DNA of 64,000 nucleotides from Nostoc sp. 106C (GTDB lineage: Bacteria; Cyanobacteriota; Cyanobacteriia; Cyanobacteriales; Nostocaceae), in the NCBI RefSeq assembly GCF_002154725.1, contig NZ_MTAW01000084.1, positions 1 through 64,000 of the forward strand, in the 5' to 3' direction. The notes under the pieces are model-generated. The model did not search any database and was not told the origin of the DNA. It saw only the letters and a list, made by a program, of their open reading frames with translations. Position 1 is the stretch's first letter. Each line of letters begins with the position of its first letter. Positions 36,045 through 45,605 of the stretch are shown piece by piece. A program made the translations under genes and the position numbers.

Positions 36045-37241
36045 ATGTCTGCTTTCTATACTCTCCAAGCATTGATACTACGCAGATTTAAGGCTAAAAA
36101 TTCAAGTAGAATTATGACATTAGCAACTACCTTTGTTGAACAAAATACTATTCGTCGTCGGGGTACTGGCTTAAAAGCATATAATCCTGAAAAAGTTTAC
36201 TCTGGGTACACGCTTTTTACACCACTTACTGGTAAAGGTGAAGTCTACTTAATTAATTTAGAAGGTAAAGTAGTACATCAATGGCAACTACCATATCTTC
36301 CAGGTTTATATGGCTATCTTTTACCTAATGGCAACCTCTTCTATAACGGCAAAACAGTAGAGATTCCACCGCGTTTCCCTGTCTGGTCCTTATTTAAAGG
36401 TGGGGTAGTTTTAGAAGTAGATCCACAAGGTAAAATTGTATGGGAATATCATCATCCAGACCATCATCATGATGGTCGTCGGTTGCGTAATGGCAACACA
36501 ATTTTACTAGCTTTAGAAAAGATACCAAAATCTTTAGTTTCTCAAATCAAAGGTGGTGTAGCTGGGACAGAAGTAGATGGTGATATCTATGCTGATGTCA
36601 TTCATGAAGTAACTCCAGAGGGTGAAATAATTTGGAGTTGGCACGCTTACGAATATCTTGATCCAGAAAAATATGTAATTACAAAACAAGACCAACGCCA
36701 TGAATGGACACATGGCAACACAGTTGGAGAGCTTGCTGATGGTAATATTGTATTGAGTTTCCGTAATATCTCAACAGTAGTAATTGTTGAACGTGAGACT
36801 GGAAAAATTATCTGGGAACTAGGAGATGATGTTCTTGCTCAACAACACTTTCCTAATGAATTACCTAACGGCAATTTGCTAATTTTTGATAATGGTGCTC
36901 ATCGGCAGAATGTAGCTTTGAATTTCTCCCGCGTTATTGAAGTGAATAGACAAACCAAGGAGATAGTTTGGGAATACGTTGATAACCCACCACATAACTT
37001 TTTCAGTTCTTACATTTCGGGAGCACAACGCTTACCGAATGGTAATACCTTAATTACCGAGGGTGCTTTTGGACGAATTTTTGAAGTAACAGCAACAGGG
37101 GAACTTGTTTGGGAATATATTAATCCCTACTTTGCGCCTCAAAATGCTCCTGGAGAATCAGCACTAGTAGCCAAGGGAGAACAAAATTCGGTCTTTCGTG
37201 CTTTTCGTTATGCGCCTGAAGAAATACCTTGGCTGAGTTAA
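36045..37241 (+). CDS. Arylsulfotransferase-family (ASST-like) beta-propeller protein
   Basis: A 398-residue protein built from six repeats containing a G-(K/E)-(I/L)-(V/I)-W-(E/S)-(Y/W/L) strand (GKVVHQW, GKIVWEYHHPDHHHDGRR, GEIIWSWHAYEYLDPEKY, GKIIWELGDD, KEIVWEYVDNPP, GELVWEYINP), the layout of aryl-sulfate sulfotransferases. Histidines in HHPDHHHDG and WTHGNTV are candidates for the catalytic sulfohistidine. Family members move sulfate between phenolic compounds. There is no clear signal peptide, although a start at Met24 is possible; GGAAAG before 36045 favours the longer form. It sits ahead of a GST fusion and behind site A. Confidence 0.85.
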   Translation: MSAFYTLQALILRRFKAKNSSRIMTLATTFVEQNTIRRRGTGLKAYNPEKVYSGYTLFTPLTGKGEVYLINLEGKVVHQWQLPYLPGLYGYLLPNGNLFYNGKTVEIPPRFPVWSLFKGGVVLEVDPQGKIVWEYHHPDHHHDGRRLRNGNTILLALEKIPKSLVSQIKGGVAGTEVDGDIYADVIHEVTPEGEIIWSWHAYEYLDPEKYVITKQDQRHEWTHGNTVGELADGNIVLSFRNISTVVIVERETGKIIWELGDDVLAQQHFPNELPNGNLLIFDNGAHRQNVALNFSRVIEVNRQTKEIVWEYVDNPPHNFFSSYISGAQRLPNGNTLITEGAFGRIFEVTATGELVWEYINPYFAPQNAPGESALVAKGEQNSVFRAFRYAPEEIPWLS

Positions 37242-37329
37242 TTATTAATAAGATTCAAGTGTCAAGGATGAAAAGTGACAAAGTACTAATACTCAGTTCC
37301 TTTCTTTTGTTAAATTATAGAGGTAAGAT

Positions 37330-38409
37330 ATGGCAGAAATTACAATTTATAGTGCGGTTGTTTGCCCCTATGCTCATAGGTCGCGTTTAGTACTTTTAGA
37401 AAAAGGTATTGATTTTGACCTAGTTGAAATTGATTTACAGAATAAGCCAGCTAATTTTACAGATATTTCACCTTATAGCAAAGTGCCAGTGATTAAACAT
37501 GGCAATGAGCGAGTTTGGGAATCGGCAATTATTAATGAATATCTGGATGAGATTTTTCCTGAACCTTTATTATTACCAAAAGATGCTATTAGTAGGGCAC
37601 AGGCAAGAATTTGGATCGATTTTGCAAATACTCGATTTGTTCCGGCTTTCTCTACTTTGCTGCGTTCTCAAGACCCCCAAACGCAAAAACAAGCTGCACA
37701 AGAACTGGAAGCTCATTTGCGATTTATTGAAAATGAAGGGTTGGGAAAACTATCAGGTAATGGTCCCTATTGGTTTGGCGAAGCTATCAGTTTAGTTGAC
37801 TTGACATTCTATCCGTGGTTTGAACGTTGGTCTGCAATTGAGCATTATCGAGGTTTTAAATTATCTACAGAATTCACTAGAATACAACAATGGTGGGATG
37901 CGGTAAGTAAACGAGAAGTTGTAAAAGCGATCGCAAATTCAAAAGAGTTTTATATAGAACGCTATGCGAGATTTGCTGCACTTCCAACGAAGAAAGTCAG
38001 CGAAGAATTAAGTTCAGCTGGACAAGTGACTCCCGAACAATTACAACAAGCAGCAAAGCAAGGATTTAAGTCAGTACTAAATCTGCGTTCTCCTAACGAA
38101 CAAGGTTTTTTAAATGATGAACAGCAGCAGGCTCAAGCCGCAGGATTAAATTATGCTAATATCCCGATAAATCCCTCAAAAGCAAATCAAGAATTGATAG
38201 AAAAAGCCATTTGGGAAATAGATAATTTACCTAAACCAGTATTAATTCATTGTGCAGCGGGTGCAAGAGCAACAGCTATTGCTTTAATTGCTGATGCTAG
38301 TCAACAAAAACTTACACCAGAGGAAATTAAACTCAAAGCACAGGAACTTGGTTTAAATTTAGATCAGCCTCATTTAAAACAATTCTTGCAACAAGAAGAA
38401 TCTAAGTGA
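37330..38409 (+). CDS. Fusion of glutathione S-transferase and DUF442 phosphatase/sulfurtransferase-like domain
   Basis: A 359-residue two-domain protein. Residues 1-215 are a GST with an N-terminal thioredoxin fold and a Cys12 active site (VVCPYAHRSR), as in omega/DHAR-type enzymes. Residues about 225-350 match DUF442 (the beta-lactamase-hydrolase-like phosphatase domain) with the loop HCAAGAR (Cys308, Arg313). That C-x4-R loop length is shared with rhodanese-like sulfurtransferases. Related stand-alone DUF442 domains handle persulfides together with thiol partners, so a glutathione persulfide role is a reasonable inference. GAGG stands before ATG 37330. It is 88 bp behind the arylsulfotransferase gene. 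Confidence 0.88.
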   Translation: MAEITIYSAVVCPYAHRSRLVLLEKGIDFDLVEIDLQNKPANFTDISPYSKVPVIKHGNERVWESAIINEYLDEIFPEPLLLPKDAISRAQARIWIDFANTRFVPAFSTLLRSQDPQTQKQAAQELEAHLRFIENEGLGKLSGNGPYWFGEAISLVDLTFYPWFERWSAIEHYRGFKLSTEFTRIQQWWDAVSKREVVKAIANSKEFYIERYARFAALPTKKVSEELSSAGQVTPEQLQQAAKQGFKSVLNLRSPNEQGFLNDEQQQAQAAGLNYANIPINPSKANQELIEKAIWEIDNLPKPVLIHCAAGARATAIALIADASQQKLTPEEIKLKAQELGLNLDQPHLKQFLQQEESK

Positions 38410-38513
38410 GGATTTTAGTCCTCATCTTGAAGAGTAAAAATAAGATTCTCGGCTTCTTCAATAAGTCGGGAATCTATGTTTTTCAATTAGAATTTATAAA
38501 AGTACACTGAATA

Positions 38514-39464
38514 TTAATAGCCAGCCTTTTTATCTACGACATTTCGCAGGGGTTGGTCGTTATAATAGCGTGTAAAATTATCGAGAAAAAGTGCGATCGC
38601 TCGCTCTTTAGATTTGGGAGAATGACCGGAACAGTGGGGAGTAATAAAAATATTCGGTTGAGTCCATAAGGGACTTTCTGGTGGTAGCGGTTCTGTAAAC
38701 ACTGTGTCTAAAGCTGCACCAGCAATTTCACCATCTTGTAAAGCTTTTAATAGTGCAGGTTCATCAACAATTGCTCCACGCGCAATATTTATCAGATAAG
38801 CATCGGGACGCATAAGGCTAAAGACTTCTGCGTCAATTATGCCTTTAGTTTCTTTAGTAAGAGGTGTGGCAATAACTACATAATGAGCTTCACTCAGAAG
38901 TGCTTTCCATTCATTTGCACCCACCACTTTATCAAAGTTGGGTAATGGTTGTGGATTACGGCGACTACCATAAATCTTTAAACCAAAAGCTTTAGCACGC
39001 TTCGCAATTTCTTGTCCAATTCCACCTGCACCAATAATTAATAATGTTTTATCTTGCAATTCTTCATTTCTAAAACCTCTTTGCCAACTCTTCTGAGCTT
39101 GTAACTCATACAATTTCGGAAAATTCTTGGCATAAAATAAAATATAAGCAATCACAAATTCGGCAATAGGAATAGCATGAAGCCCCGCGCCGTTAGTTAG
39201 GATGATATCACGTTCTAAATATTGTGGTGTCAGAATGTTATTTATACCTGCATTTGTTGCTTGATGCCAACGCAATTTAGGAGCTGATTCTAAAACTTTC
39301 TGTAAAGTTGTAGGTTTAATATAATAAAGCCAACTAAAATATACTTCGGCATCTGTAGCATCACCATCTATATTGCCATCAACATCTGCTCGAACAAATT
39401 GTGTATCGTTAGGTAGATGCGGTTTAATTTCATCAGCAACTTCTATTGGTAGAATTAGCTTCAT
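38514..39464 (-). CDS. D-2-hydroxyacid dehydrogenase family protein
   Basis: A 316-residue NAD(P)-dependent oxidoreductase. The Rossmann motif LLIIGAGGIGQEIAKRAKAFG is near residue 140. The catalytic Arg is in NIARGAIVDE, the Glu in FTEPLPPESPLW and the His in TPHCSGHSPK. Family members interconvert 2-hydroxy and 2-keto acids; sulfolactate or phosphonate substrates are possible here but not shown. It is monocistronic and converges on the GST fusion. Confidence 0.9.
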   Translation of the reverse strand: MKLILPIEVADEIKPHLPNDTQFVRADVDGNIDGDATDAEVYFSWLYYIKPTTLQKVLESAPKLRWHQATNAGINNILTPQYLERDIILTNGAGLHAIPIAEFVIAYILFYAKNFPKLYELQAQKSWQRGFRNEELQDKTLLIIGAGGIGQEIAKRAKAFGLKIYGSRRNPQPLPNFDKVVGANEWKALLSEAHYVVIATPLTKETKGIIDAEVFSLMRPDAYLINIARGAIVDEPALLKALQDGEIAGAALDTVFTEPLPPESPLWTQPNIFITPHCSGHSPKSKERAIALFLDNFTRYYNDQPLRNVVDKKAGY

Positions 39465-39897
39465 ACTCTCTTACTCCATTTAGATTTGAGTTGAATTCTT
39501 TCTATTTGAGTGAGAAATTTGCTACTAATACTAATATGCCTGTATTATCTCAAAGCATTATGTACCGCAAGTATTAATAACGTTTTCATACAATTCAAAT
39601 TTTTGAGAATCAATAGTAGATTACTTAATAGTTTTTTACTGTTGAGCGATTTCCAACAAGCGAACGAGGAGGTATAAGTAGGTCGGCGTGAATATTTATC
39701 GTTGGGATGAGGCAGGAGGCAGAAGGCAGGAGGCAGGAGGGAAGAGGGTTTAAGCCTATTTGATTTTTCAAAACATAGTTTTGTTTTTTCACAATGTTCT
39801 ACTTATACAGCAAAATTCAAGGATCGGAATTGAGAAGTAAAACTTGGTATAAAGCAAGTTTTGAGACTATAGTTACTACTTACCCAGCTACAGTTCA
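39465..39897. other. Intergenic region with heptamer repeats
   Basis: At 39711-39738 there are four tandem GGCAGGA-type heptamers (STRR, a repeat class well known in heterocystous cyanobacteria). No gene is seen otherwise. Confidence 0.6.
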
Positions 39898-40182
39898 TCA
39901 GCTCGCAGGAGTATGTAACCATGTTTGTGTAGCAACATCCCAGCGAGAGTCAAGCCAACGCTGTTGTGTTTCATCCCAGTGTAATAATGTAGCCAAATCC
40001 ACCATTGCGATCGCAATCTCAATGTTTTTTTCTGCCGCCAGCGGTCCTGAATCTGCGAAACTGAGCACTTGGTCAAAGATCTCCACGATCCACCCTTGAT
40101 AAACTTGACCATTTGTTAGTTTGAAATAGTGTTTTGTGCCTAACTCGCTGAATTCTTCCAGGATAGCTTTTGGGTTTTTCAT
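39898..40182 (-). CDS. Conserved hypothetical small protein
   Basis: A 94-residue protein not assigned to a family. The segment HYFKLTNGQVYQGWIVEIFDQVLSFADSG resembles an Sm-like or other small beta-barrel pattern (strand, NGQ turn, strand, D-x-x-L). The second half is helical and tryptophan-rich (LLHWDETQQRW). There is no signal peptide. It lies 55 bp upstream of the next minus-strand coding region boundary at 40238 but downstream of that gene in transcription. The gene is probably real, because it reads as a compact protein and the opposite-strand ORF does not. Confidence 0.6.
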   Translation of the reverse strand: MKNPKAILEEFSELGTKHYFKLTNGQVYQGWIVEIFDQVLSFADSGPLAAEKNIEIAIAMVDLATLLHWDETQQRWLDSRWDVATQTWLHTPAS

Positions 40183-40237
40183 TAATCTTATTCGTTCATC
40201 AGTCGCAACCTTTTGTTAACTTGGTATTTTACATCTT

Positions 40238-41263
40238 TTACTGTTTTGCCTGCGTCACAATCCAATCATTCAATTTAAAATCAGACTGAGCTAATTTCTG
40301 TGAGACTAAAAACTTCTTTGTGCCTTCTAAAAGTTGCACTCCTTGATCTGGTAAAGGTTCTACAGGAAATTGTGTAATGGGGAAAGAAGCCTTCACCACA
40401 TCAAGAGGATATCCCGATACATCAGCATGAAATTTGTAGTAAGCTTCTGAGTTCGCTTGAATATCTTTGACAGATGCTTGTTTTATCTGATTCCACTTTT
40501 GCGGAAAATTGGGATGTTTCGCCAAGAAAGCTTCTGTGGCAACAGTTACGCTGGTTCCTCGTAAGTGTGGGTGTTTAACTGCTTCATCCAATACTGGATA
40601 GCCTTTTGATTGTAACAGCGGCCCTGTACCAGTGGATGCAGCGATCGCAGCTACATCTCCCCGTTCTAATGCGGCTTGGGCTTCACTCGGTAACAGGTGA
40701 ATTACACTAACGCGATCGCTAATCCCAGACTCTTGCAACAATCCAATTAAATAGCGATGCATATAGGAACCTTTGGAAGTCGCTACCTTCTGTCCTTTGA
40801 GTTCTGCTATCGAACGCGGGCCGTTTTTCTTTGCTAGTAACCAAGCATTCGTTCCTACTTGTTCTTGACCAATCAGACGCGTAGGAAGTCCCTTGGCTTT
40901 ACCTACCAGTGCAGGTGTATCACCGTAAATACCCACATCCACCTCCCCTGCTACCAAAGCTTCATTGAGGTTAGGGCCGTTGGGAAAATTCAGTGTCTTA
41001 ATTTCGGTAATCCCTATTTGTTGCAATTCTGGCAAAAGTTTACCTTGATGCATTGCCCACCCAGCTGGCCCGGTGGGTGTTTTAACTTTCCCATTACTAA
41101 TAAAACCCAAACGCAAGGTAGTAGTCTTAGCCGCGGCTGTGGTTGTGGGATTGGGTACAGCTTGGGAAACACTCTGACGGGAACTGCAAGCAGTAGTCAC
41201 AAGCAGCAGACAAGATACGGCCAGAGTTGACAATTTAGGCAAAGAAGGAATGGAAGTAGGCAT
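40238..41263 (-). CDS. ABC transporter substrate-binding lipoprotein, sulfonate/nitrate/taurine type (1 of 3)
   Basis: A 341-residue SsuA/NMT1-type periplasmic binding protein. A signal peptide ends at a Cys (LLLVTTACSS), so it is probably a lipoprotein. Family motifs include TLRLGFI, GPNLNEALVAGEVDVGIYGDTPAL, SIAELKGQKVATSKGSYMHRYLIGLL and LLPSEAQAALERGDVAA. It should present an organosulfur anion to the SsuBC-type permease encoded elsewhere in the region. The ATG at 41263 is chosen because it gives a proper signal peptide. A MITE-like element lies directly upstream. Confidence 0.9.
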   Translation of the reverse strand: MPTSIPSLPKLSTLAVSCLLLVTTACSSRQSVSQAVPNPTTTAAAKTTTLRLGFISNGKVKTPTGPAGWAMHQGKLLPELQQIGITEIKTLNFPNGPNLNEALVAGEVDVGIYGDTPALVGKAKGLPTRLIGQEQVGTNAWLLAKKNGPRSIAELKGQKVATSKGSYMHRYLIGLLQESGISDRVSVIHLLPSEAQAALERGDVAAIAASTGTGPLLQSKGYPVLDEAVKHPHLRGTSVTVATEAFLAKHPNFPQKWNQIKQASVKDIQANSEAYYKFHADVSGYPLDVVKASFPITQFPVEPLPDQGVQLLEGTKKFLVSQKLAQSDFKLNDWIVTQAKQ

Positions 41264-41323
41264 GGTAAACAAAGCGCAAAGATACAGAAAACGCAGAGGA
41301 GACAACAAAAAATTTATGTTATT

Positions 41324-41620
41324 TCATGTCCGTTCAAATAGCGAACCCGTTCGCGTAGCGTCTCCGGTAGGAGAAGGGTACGAAGTGAAGCAATCACAAG
41401 GACTCTGCAATTGCTACCCTACCGGAAGCCCTTCGGGTTCGGGGGTGACGCTCCTGCGTCGCTAACGCAATCGACGGGAAGCGGAGCCGCTGCATTGGAC
41501 GGGTTCCCACAGGGTAGCAAGTGGCATCCAAGACTGCGACCCCCTCACCACTTCGTGTCTACGTTTCACTTCGTTGCCCTCGCTGCGGACATATTAAGGG
41601 CAATTTGCCGGACATCATAT
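41324..41620 (+). mobile_element. MITE-like non-coding element, copy A
   Basis: A 297-bp GC-richer insert with no gene. The left end TCATGTCCGTTCAAATA and the right end GCCGGACATCATAT form an imperfect terminal inverted repeat around ATGTCCG. The right-hand 40 bp match copy B (54439-54610, inverted) at all but one position, and the left 17 bp also match. The interior has diverged and includes several short hairpins. Its right end touches the stop codon of the ferredoxin gene. Confidence 0.75.
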
Positions 41621-41949
41621 TATTTCAGCTGCTTGAGTATTTGATGGGTGGAATCTTCTTTCGCTAACGAAGTGCGATCGCGTCCCCAACCGACATTTTT
41701 GCGGTAGCTACCCAGAAGTTCAGCCTTTTTGAGTAATTCTTCATCCACTGAATCTAGTGGATCGACTTGTGGTGCTACATACAAAGCGTCCACCGGACAA
41801 TACAATTCGCACATGAAACAGGTTTGACAATCACTTTGCCTAGCAATAGTAGGCGGTGCATCAGCTACTTTGTCAAAGACGTTTGTTGGGCAAACGTTAA
41901 CGCAAATATTACATTGAATGCACCGCGACGCACTAACTAACTCAATCAT
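41620..41949 (-). CDS. Two-[4Fe-4S] ferredoxin, AprB-like
   Basis: A 109-residue iron-sulfur protein with two cluster motifs, CIQCNICVNVCP near residue 10 and CQTCFMCELYCP near 41, then a tail of about 55 residues (DSVDEELLKKAELLGSYRKNVGW) like the docking tail of AprB, the small subunit of adenylylsulfate reductase. It likely passes electrons to or from the flavoprotein encoded 214 bp upstream. The ATG at 41949 is chosen because the ferredoxin fold starts there. The stop is directly at the edge of repeat element A, so the original C-terminus may have been trimmed. Confidence 0.88.
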   Translation of the reverse strand: MIELVSASRCIQCNICVNVCPTNVFDKVADAPPTIARQSDCQTCFMCELYCPVDALYVAPQVDPLDSVDEELLKKAELLGSYRKNVGWGRDRTSLAKEDSTHQILKQLK

Positions 41950-42163
41950 GTCAAACAATTTTAGATTTTTGATTTTGCGGAAAGTTGCCAGGAGGGTTTC
42001 CCTCCGTAGCAAACTTTCCAAGACAGATTTTGGATTGACCTCACAGATTTTTCTGAAGGCTCATACCATCAAGGAATTGTTGGTCAATTTTGAATCAGAA
42101 ATATTTAGATTGATAAATGAGGCTCGTTGTTGAATAACTCTAATCTTTCTCTGTGAAACATCA

Positions 42164-43801
42164 TCAGGAAGATACACTTACCAATTCTCTCTTCGTCCCT
42201 AATCCCTCACTTCTCACCCAAACTCGATCCAAACCACCACTAACTAAATAATGTTGCTGGTTAGTATCCATCTCTGGATAATCCAGATGTTTGTGCATAC
42301 CGCGACTTTCTTTCCGTTCTAGGGCACTGCTGTACATCCATCTAGCTGTAGCTACCATTGCCGCTGCTTCTCGCACCTGAAGAATTTGAGAATCTCCAGC
42401 TTGACTACTACGAATCTCTTTCCAGAGGCGATCTAATCTCTGCAATGATTCAGTCAAACCTTGTTCGTTACGGAAATAATTGCGATCGTAGGGAAAAACT
42501 TCCGCCTGTGTTGCTTTGATAACTTCTTCAGCTTTAATCTGGTGTTTACTTGCGTTTGTCAATCCTGCTTCACCAACTGCTTCTACAGGGCGTTGTGTAC
42601 CCCACTCTCCCAAATTCCGGGCGTACTCAGCCGCAGATTTGCCTGCCCAGTAACCAGAAGATATCGCCCAAGCTGCATTGTGGCTACCACCACCAGTAAA
42701 CCCACCACAAATTAATTCCCTGGTAGCAGCATCACCAGCTGCATAAAGCCCTGGAACTGATGCGGCGCACGTAGAATCAACGATCCTAATACCACCTGTA
42801 CCGCGTACTGTTCCTTCTAAACGCAAGGTAACGGCGAAGCGCTGCCTAAAGGGATTGATACCTGCGCGATCGAAGGGTAAGAAGAAATTAGGCTGTGCCT
42901 TGCGCATCTGTGCCTGCATATCTTCAGTAGCTTGATCTAAGATGGCATAGACTGGTTGTATCAAGAGGGTTTGAGCAATAACTGAACGTCCTCGTTGCGA
43001 ACCTGCACCTGGTATAGGTGTGCCGTCTTCGTATGTAAAAGTTGCCCAATTGTAAAACAGAGTCTTGGTGACTGAGGAAAAAGCGGGAGAGATGCCATAT
43101 GCGTTAGAAAACTCCATCCCTGACATCTCGGCACCCGCTTCTGCTGCCATGAGGTATCCATCTCCAGTCAAGACATTGCAACCTAGTGCTTTACTCAAAA
43201 AAGCACACCCACCAGTTGCAATGATTACTGAGTTGGCACGTACAACCCATTGCTTGCCAGTCTGACGGTTAACTCCCGTTGCCCCAGCAACTGCGCCTTC
43301 TGCGTCTACTAATAGTTGCAAAGCAGGACTATTATCTAAAATTGTTACTCCTACCCGTTTAATTTGCTTCCGCATCAGGCGCATATATTCAGGTCCCTGT
43401 AGACTGCGCCGATAGGGTTTTCCTTCTTCATCAACAGGAAAAGGATAACCCCATTCTGCTAATAGGTTGACGTTGGTATATGTCTGATTTAATACCTCCT
43501 GCATCCAATCACGGTTGGATAGAAATCCTCCCAAAGCTTCCCGACTGGACATTGCAGCTTCTCTCGCTTCCGGATTCGGTGGTACATACCACACACCATT
43601 ACCCGATGCTGCTGCACAGCCACTCGTACCACAGTAGCCTTTATCAACCAAAACAACTCTTATACCACTAGATGCCGCACTCCAAGCAGCCCAAGTACCA
43701 GCCGGGCCACCACCAATCACGAGAACATCTGTCTGTAAATTAGGATCGACATCAATATCGATAGTAGATGAATTCTGCGATCGCCAATGGTAACTACTCA
43801 T
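42164..43801 (-). CDS. FAD-dependent oxidoreductase, fumarate reductase/AprA-like
   Basis: A 545-residue flavoprotein. The FAD-binding Rossmann motif VLVIGGGPAGTWAAWSAASSG is near residue 26. The fumarate reductase/succinate dehydrogenase/AprA pattern continues with RANSVIIATGGCAFLSKALG, NVLTGDGYLMAAEAGAEMSGMEF and GLYAAGDAATRELICGGFTGGG. Together with the two-cluster ferredoxin downstream it resembles an AprAB arrangement. Neighbouring sulfonate genes suggest a sulfur substrate (inference). A fumarate-reductase-like or other electron-transfer role remains possible. Dyad site B lies 150 bp upstream. Confidence 0.82.
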   Translation of the reverse strand: MSSYHWRSQNSSTIDIDVDPNLQTDVLVIGGGPAGTWAAWSAASSGIRVVLVDKGYCGTSGCAAASGNGVWYVPPNPEAREAAMSSREALGGFLSNRDWMQEVLNQTYTNVNLLAEWGYPFPVDEEGKPYRRSLQGPEYMRLMRKQIKRVGVTILDNSPALQLLVDAEGAVAGATGVNRQTGKQWVVRANSVIIATGGCAFLSKALGCNVLTGDGYLMAAEAGAEMSGMEFSNAYGISPAFSSVTKTLFYNWATFTYEDGTPIPGAGSQRGRSVIAQTLLIQPVYAILDQATEDMQAQMRKAQPNFFLPFDRAGINPFRQRFAVTLRLEGTVRGTGGIRIVDSTCAASVPGLYAAGDAATRELICGGFTGGGSHNAAWAISSGYWAGKSAAEYARNLGEWGTQRPVEAVGEAGLTNASKHQIKAEEVIKATQAEVFPYDRNYFRNEQGLTESLQRLDRLWKEIRSSQAGDSQILQVREAAAMVATARWMYSSALERKESRGMHKHLDYPEMDTNQQHYLVSGGLDRVWVRSEGLGTKRELVSVSS

Positions 43802-44293
43802 TGAATTCTTCGCCTCAATATTTAAACTTATGTACTACAGAAAAACTTGGATAATAACGCAATGAATAAACAAACTTTTAACTGCAATGATGGAAATCAG
43901 AACAGTTTATCAATGCATATTTTTGTTGTACTAGGATTTACAATACCACAAACTACGGTTTATCGCTCAAGTTATAGTATTTTTACTAAAATAAGCCTTG
44001 CATAATTTTTTCGGAAAATCAAGGGAAGTTTTTATAAAACTTAAAATTCATCATAAAAGACTTGCTTCGTCAGCATTAATATGTATATATTTCCGGCTAA
44101 ATCAGCGTATTTTATTTAAATTTCGACTTTTATGGCAATTTTGCTATATAGCTTTAGTAATGACATGTATGATTAAATTTATAAATTTCTACAAAAAAAA
44201 TATCTACCACACACAGATGGAAAAAATTACTTTAGTGTTTTGGTGGGCATTGCCCACCCTACAAAGCCTTCAAGTTGCCAAAAACATGATTAA
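43802..44293. other. Intergenic region with site B and a hairpin repeat
   Basis: Besides site B it contains GGTGGGC-ATT-GCCCACC at 44242-44258, a dispersed hairpin also seen at 57618 and, degraded, at 19744. A plus-strand ORF across 43998-44297 is not protein-like. No further gene is seen. Confidence 0.5.
43952..43980 (-). promoter_or_regulatory. Dyad motif (site B) upstream of the flavoprotein gene
   Basis: Reads ATACT, 16 bases, ACCGTAGT on the minus strand, 29 bp in total, 150 bp upstream of the flavoprotein start. Its layout is the same as site A. Confidence 0.6.
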
Positions 44294-45334
44294 TTAGGGT
44301 GCTGGATTGGGATAACGTGTATGAACTGCATCTAATTCTGCTAAAATCTCTGGGTTAAGAACTACATTCACACTGTCGATATTTTCCTGTAGTTGTTGTA
44401 ATGATGTAGCACCAATAATTGTGCTAGTGACAAACCATTTACTGCGAACAAAAGCCAAAGCTAATTGAGTAGGCTGCAAATTATGTTTTTGAGCAATTTC
44501 TACATAGGCTGCTACAGCTTCATTCACATTCTGTTTTAAATAACGTTGACCAAAGCCTTGAAATAAACTTAATCTTGTATTCTCTGGTTTTTTATCTTCT
44601 ATGTACTTTCCAGTTAACAAACCAAATCCTAGAGGGCTGTAAGCAAGTAACCCAACATTTGTATAGTGAGAAACTTCTGCTAAAGCTGAATCAAATACGC
44701 GATTTAGCAAATTATAAGCATTTTGAATTGAAATAACTTTGGGTAATCCTAGCTTTTTGGCAACATGAACAAACTTAGTGACGCCCCAGGGCGTTTCATT
44801 ACTCAAACCCAAATAGCGAATTTTACCAGCTTTGATGACATCTGCAAAGGCTGCTAATTGTTCAGAAATCGCTACTGTTTCCCGTTCCAACTCTGGTTTA
44901 TACTCTGTCTGCCCAAAGGTGGGAACATAGCGATCGGGCCAATGAATTTGGTACAAATCAATATAATCTGTTTGCAATCGCTTGAGACTATCATCTACCG
45001 CCTGCTTAATGTTATCACGGTCTATTTTAATATTTCCTTCCCGTAGCCAATTAATTGGGCGACCCGGACCAGCAATTTTTGTAGCAACTATCAGTTGATC
45101 TCGCTGCTGTTTTTTTAACCATTCACCAATGTAAGCCTCTGTTTTTCCTTGGGTTTCACCACGCGGCGGTACTGGGTACATCTCCGCAGTATCAATAAAA
45201 TTAACTCCTTGTGCGATCGCATAATCTAACTGTTGATGGGCCTCTTCAATGTTGTTTTGTTGCCCATAAGTCATGGTTCCTAGACAAATTTCAGAAACCT
45301 TTAAGTCACTGTCGCCGAGTTGGTTGTATTTCAT
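44294..45334 (-). CDS. Aldo/keto reductase (Tas-like)
   Basis: A 346-residue NADPH-dependent aldo/keto reductase. The catalytic region is FIDTAEMYPVPPRGETQGKTE (Asp, Tyr) with the Lys in VATKIAGPGR. QIHWPDRYVPTFGQTEY and the C-terminal NADP site (TSTIIGATSLQQLQENI) match the Tas subfamily. The physiological substrate is unknown. It is divergent from the porin gene and could share the region with sites C and D. Confidence 0.92.
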   Translation of the reverse strand: MKYNQLGDSDLKVSEICLGTMTYGQQNNIEEAHQQLDYAIAQGVNFIDTAEMYPVPPRGETQGKTEAYIGEWLKKQQRDQLIVATKIAGPGRPINWLREGNIKIDRDNIKQAVDDSLKRLQTDYIDLYQIHWPDRYVPTFGQTEYKPELERETVAISEQLAAFADVIKAGKIRYLGLSNETPWGVTKFVHVAKKLGLPKVISIQNAYNLLNRVFDSALAEVSHYTNVGLLAYSPLGFGLLTGKYIEDKKPENTRLSLFQGFGQRYLKQNVNEAVAAYVEIAQKHNLQPTQLALAFVRSKWFVTSTIIGATSLQQLQENIDSVNVVLNPEILAELDAVHTRYPNPAP

Positions 45335-45574
45335 AGTTTTGGAATTAATTTTCTTAGTTACTCTTGGTAAATTTTCAAGTAACGAAACGCTAAACCTTAA
45401 TAAAACTCATAAAATCTATCGATTTAGCGGAGTTAATACCTAAAAATGGTATATTACCAGATATTAATCACCAAAACAAGTTGATCTTTCATATTTAAAT
45501 TTATATATATTGTGTAGCCAAAAATACTCAGTCTCTACAGTTTTTCTGGAATAGTAGTATCTAGTAAGATAAAA

Positions 45575-45603
45575 GTACTAAAATTCGACCGAATTACCGG
45601 AGT
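45575..45603 (+). promoter_or_regulatory. Dyad motif (site C) upstream of the porin gene
   Basis: GTACT, 16 bases, ACCGGAGT, 29 bp in total, with one mismatch to the core. It lies directly before site D. Confidence 0.5.
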
Positions 45604-45605
45604 AT

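Noticed and set aside
43998-44297. 99-codon plus-strand ORF
   Set aside because: Lys/Phe-rich composition of translated AT-rich spacer and runs through a dispersed hairpin repeat.
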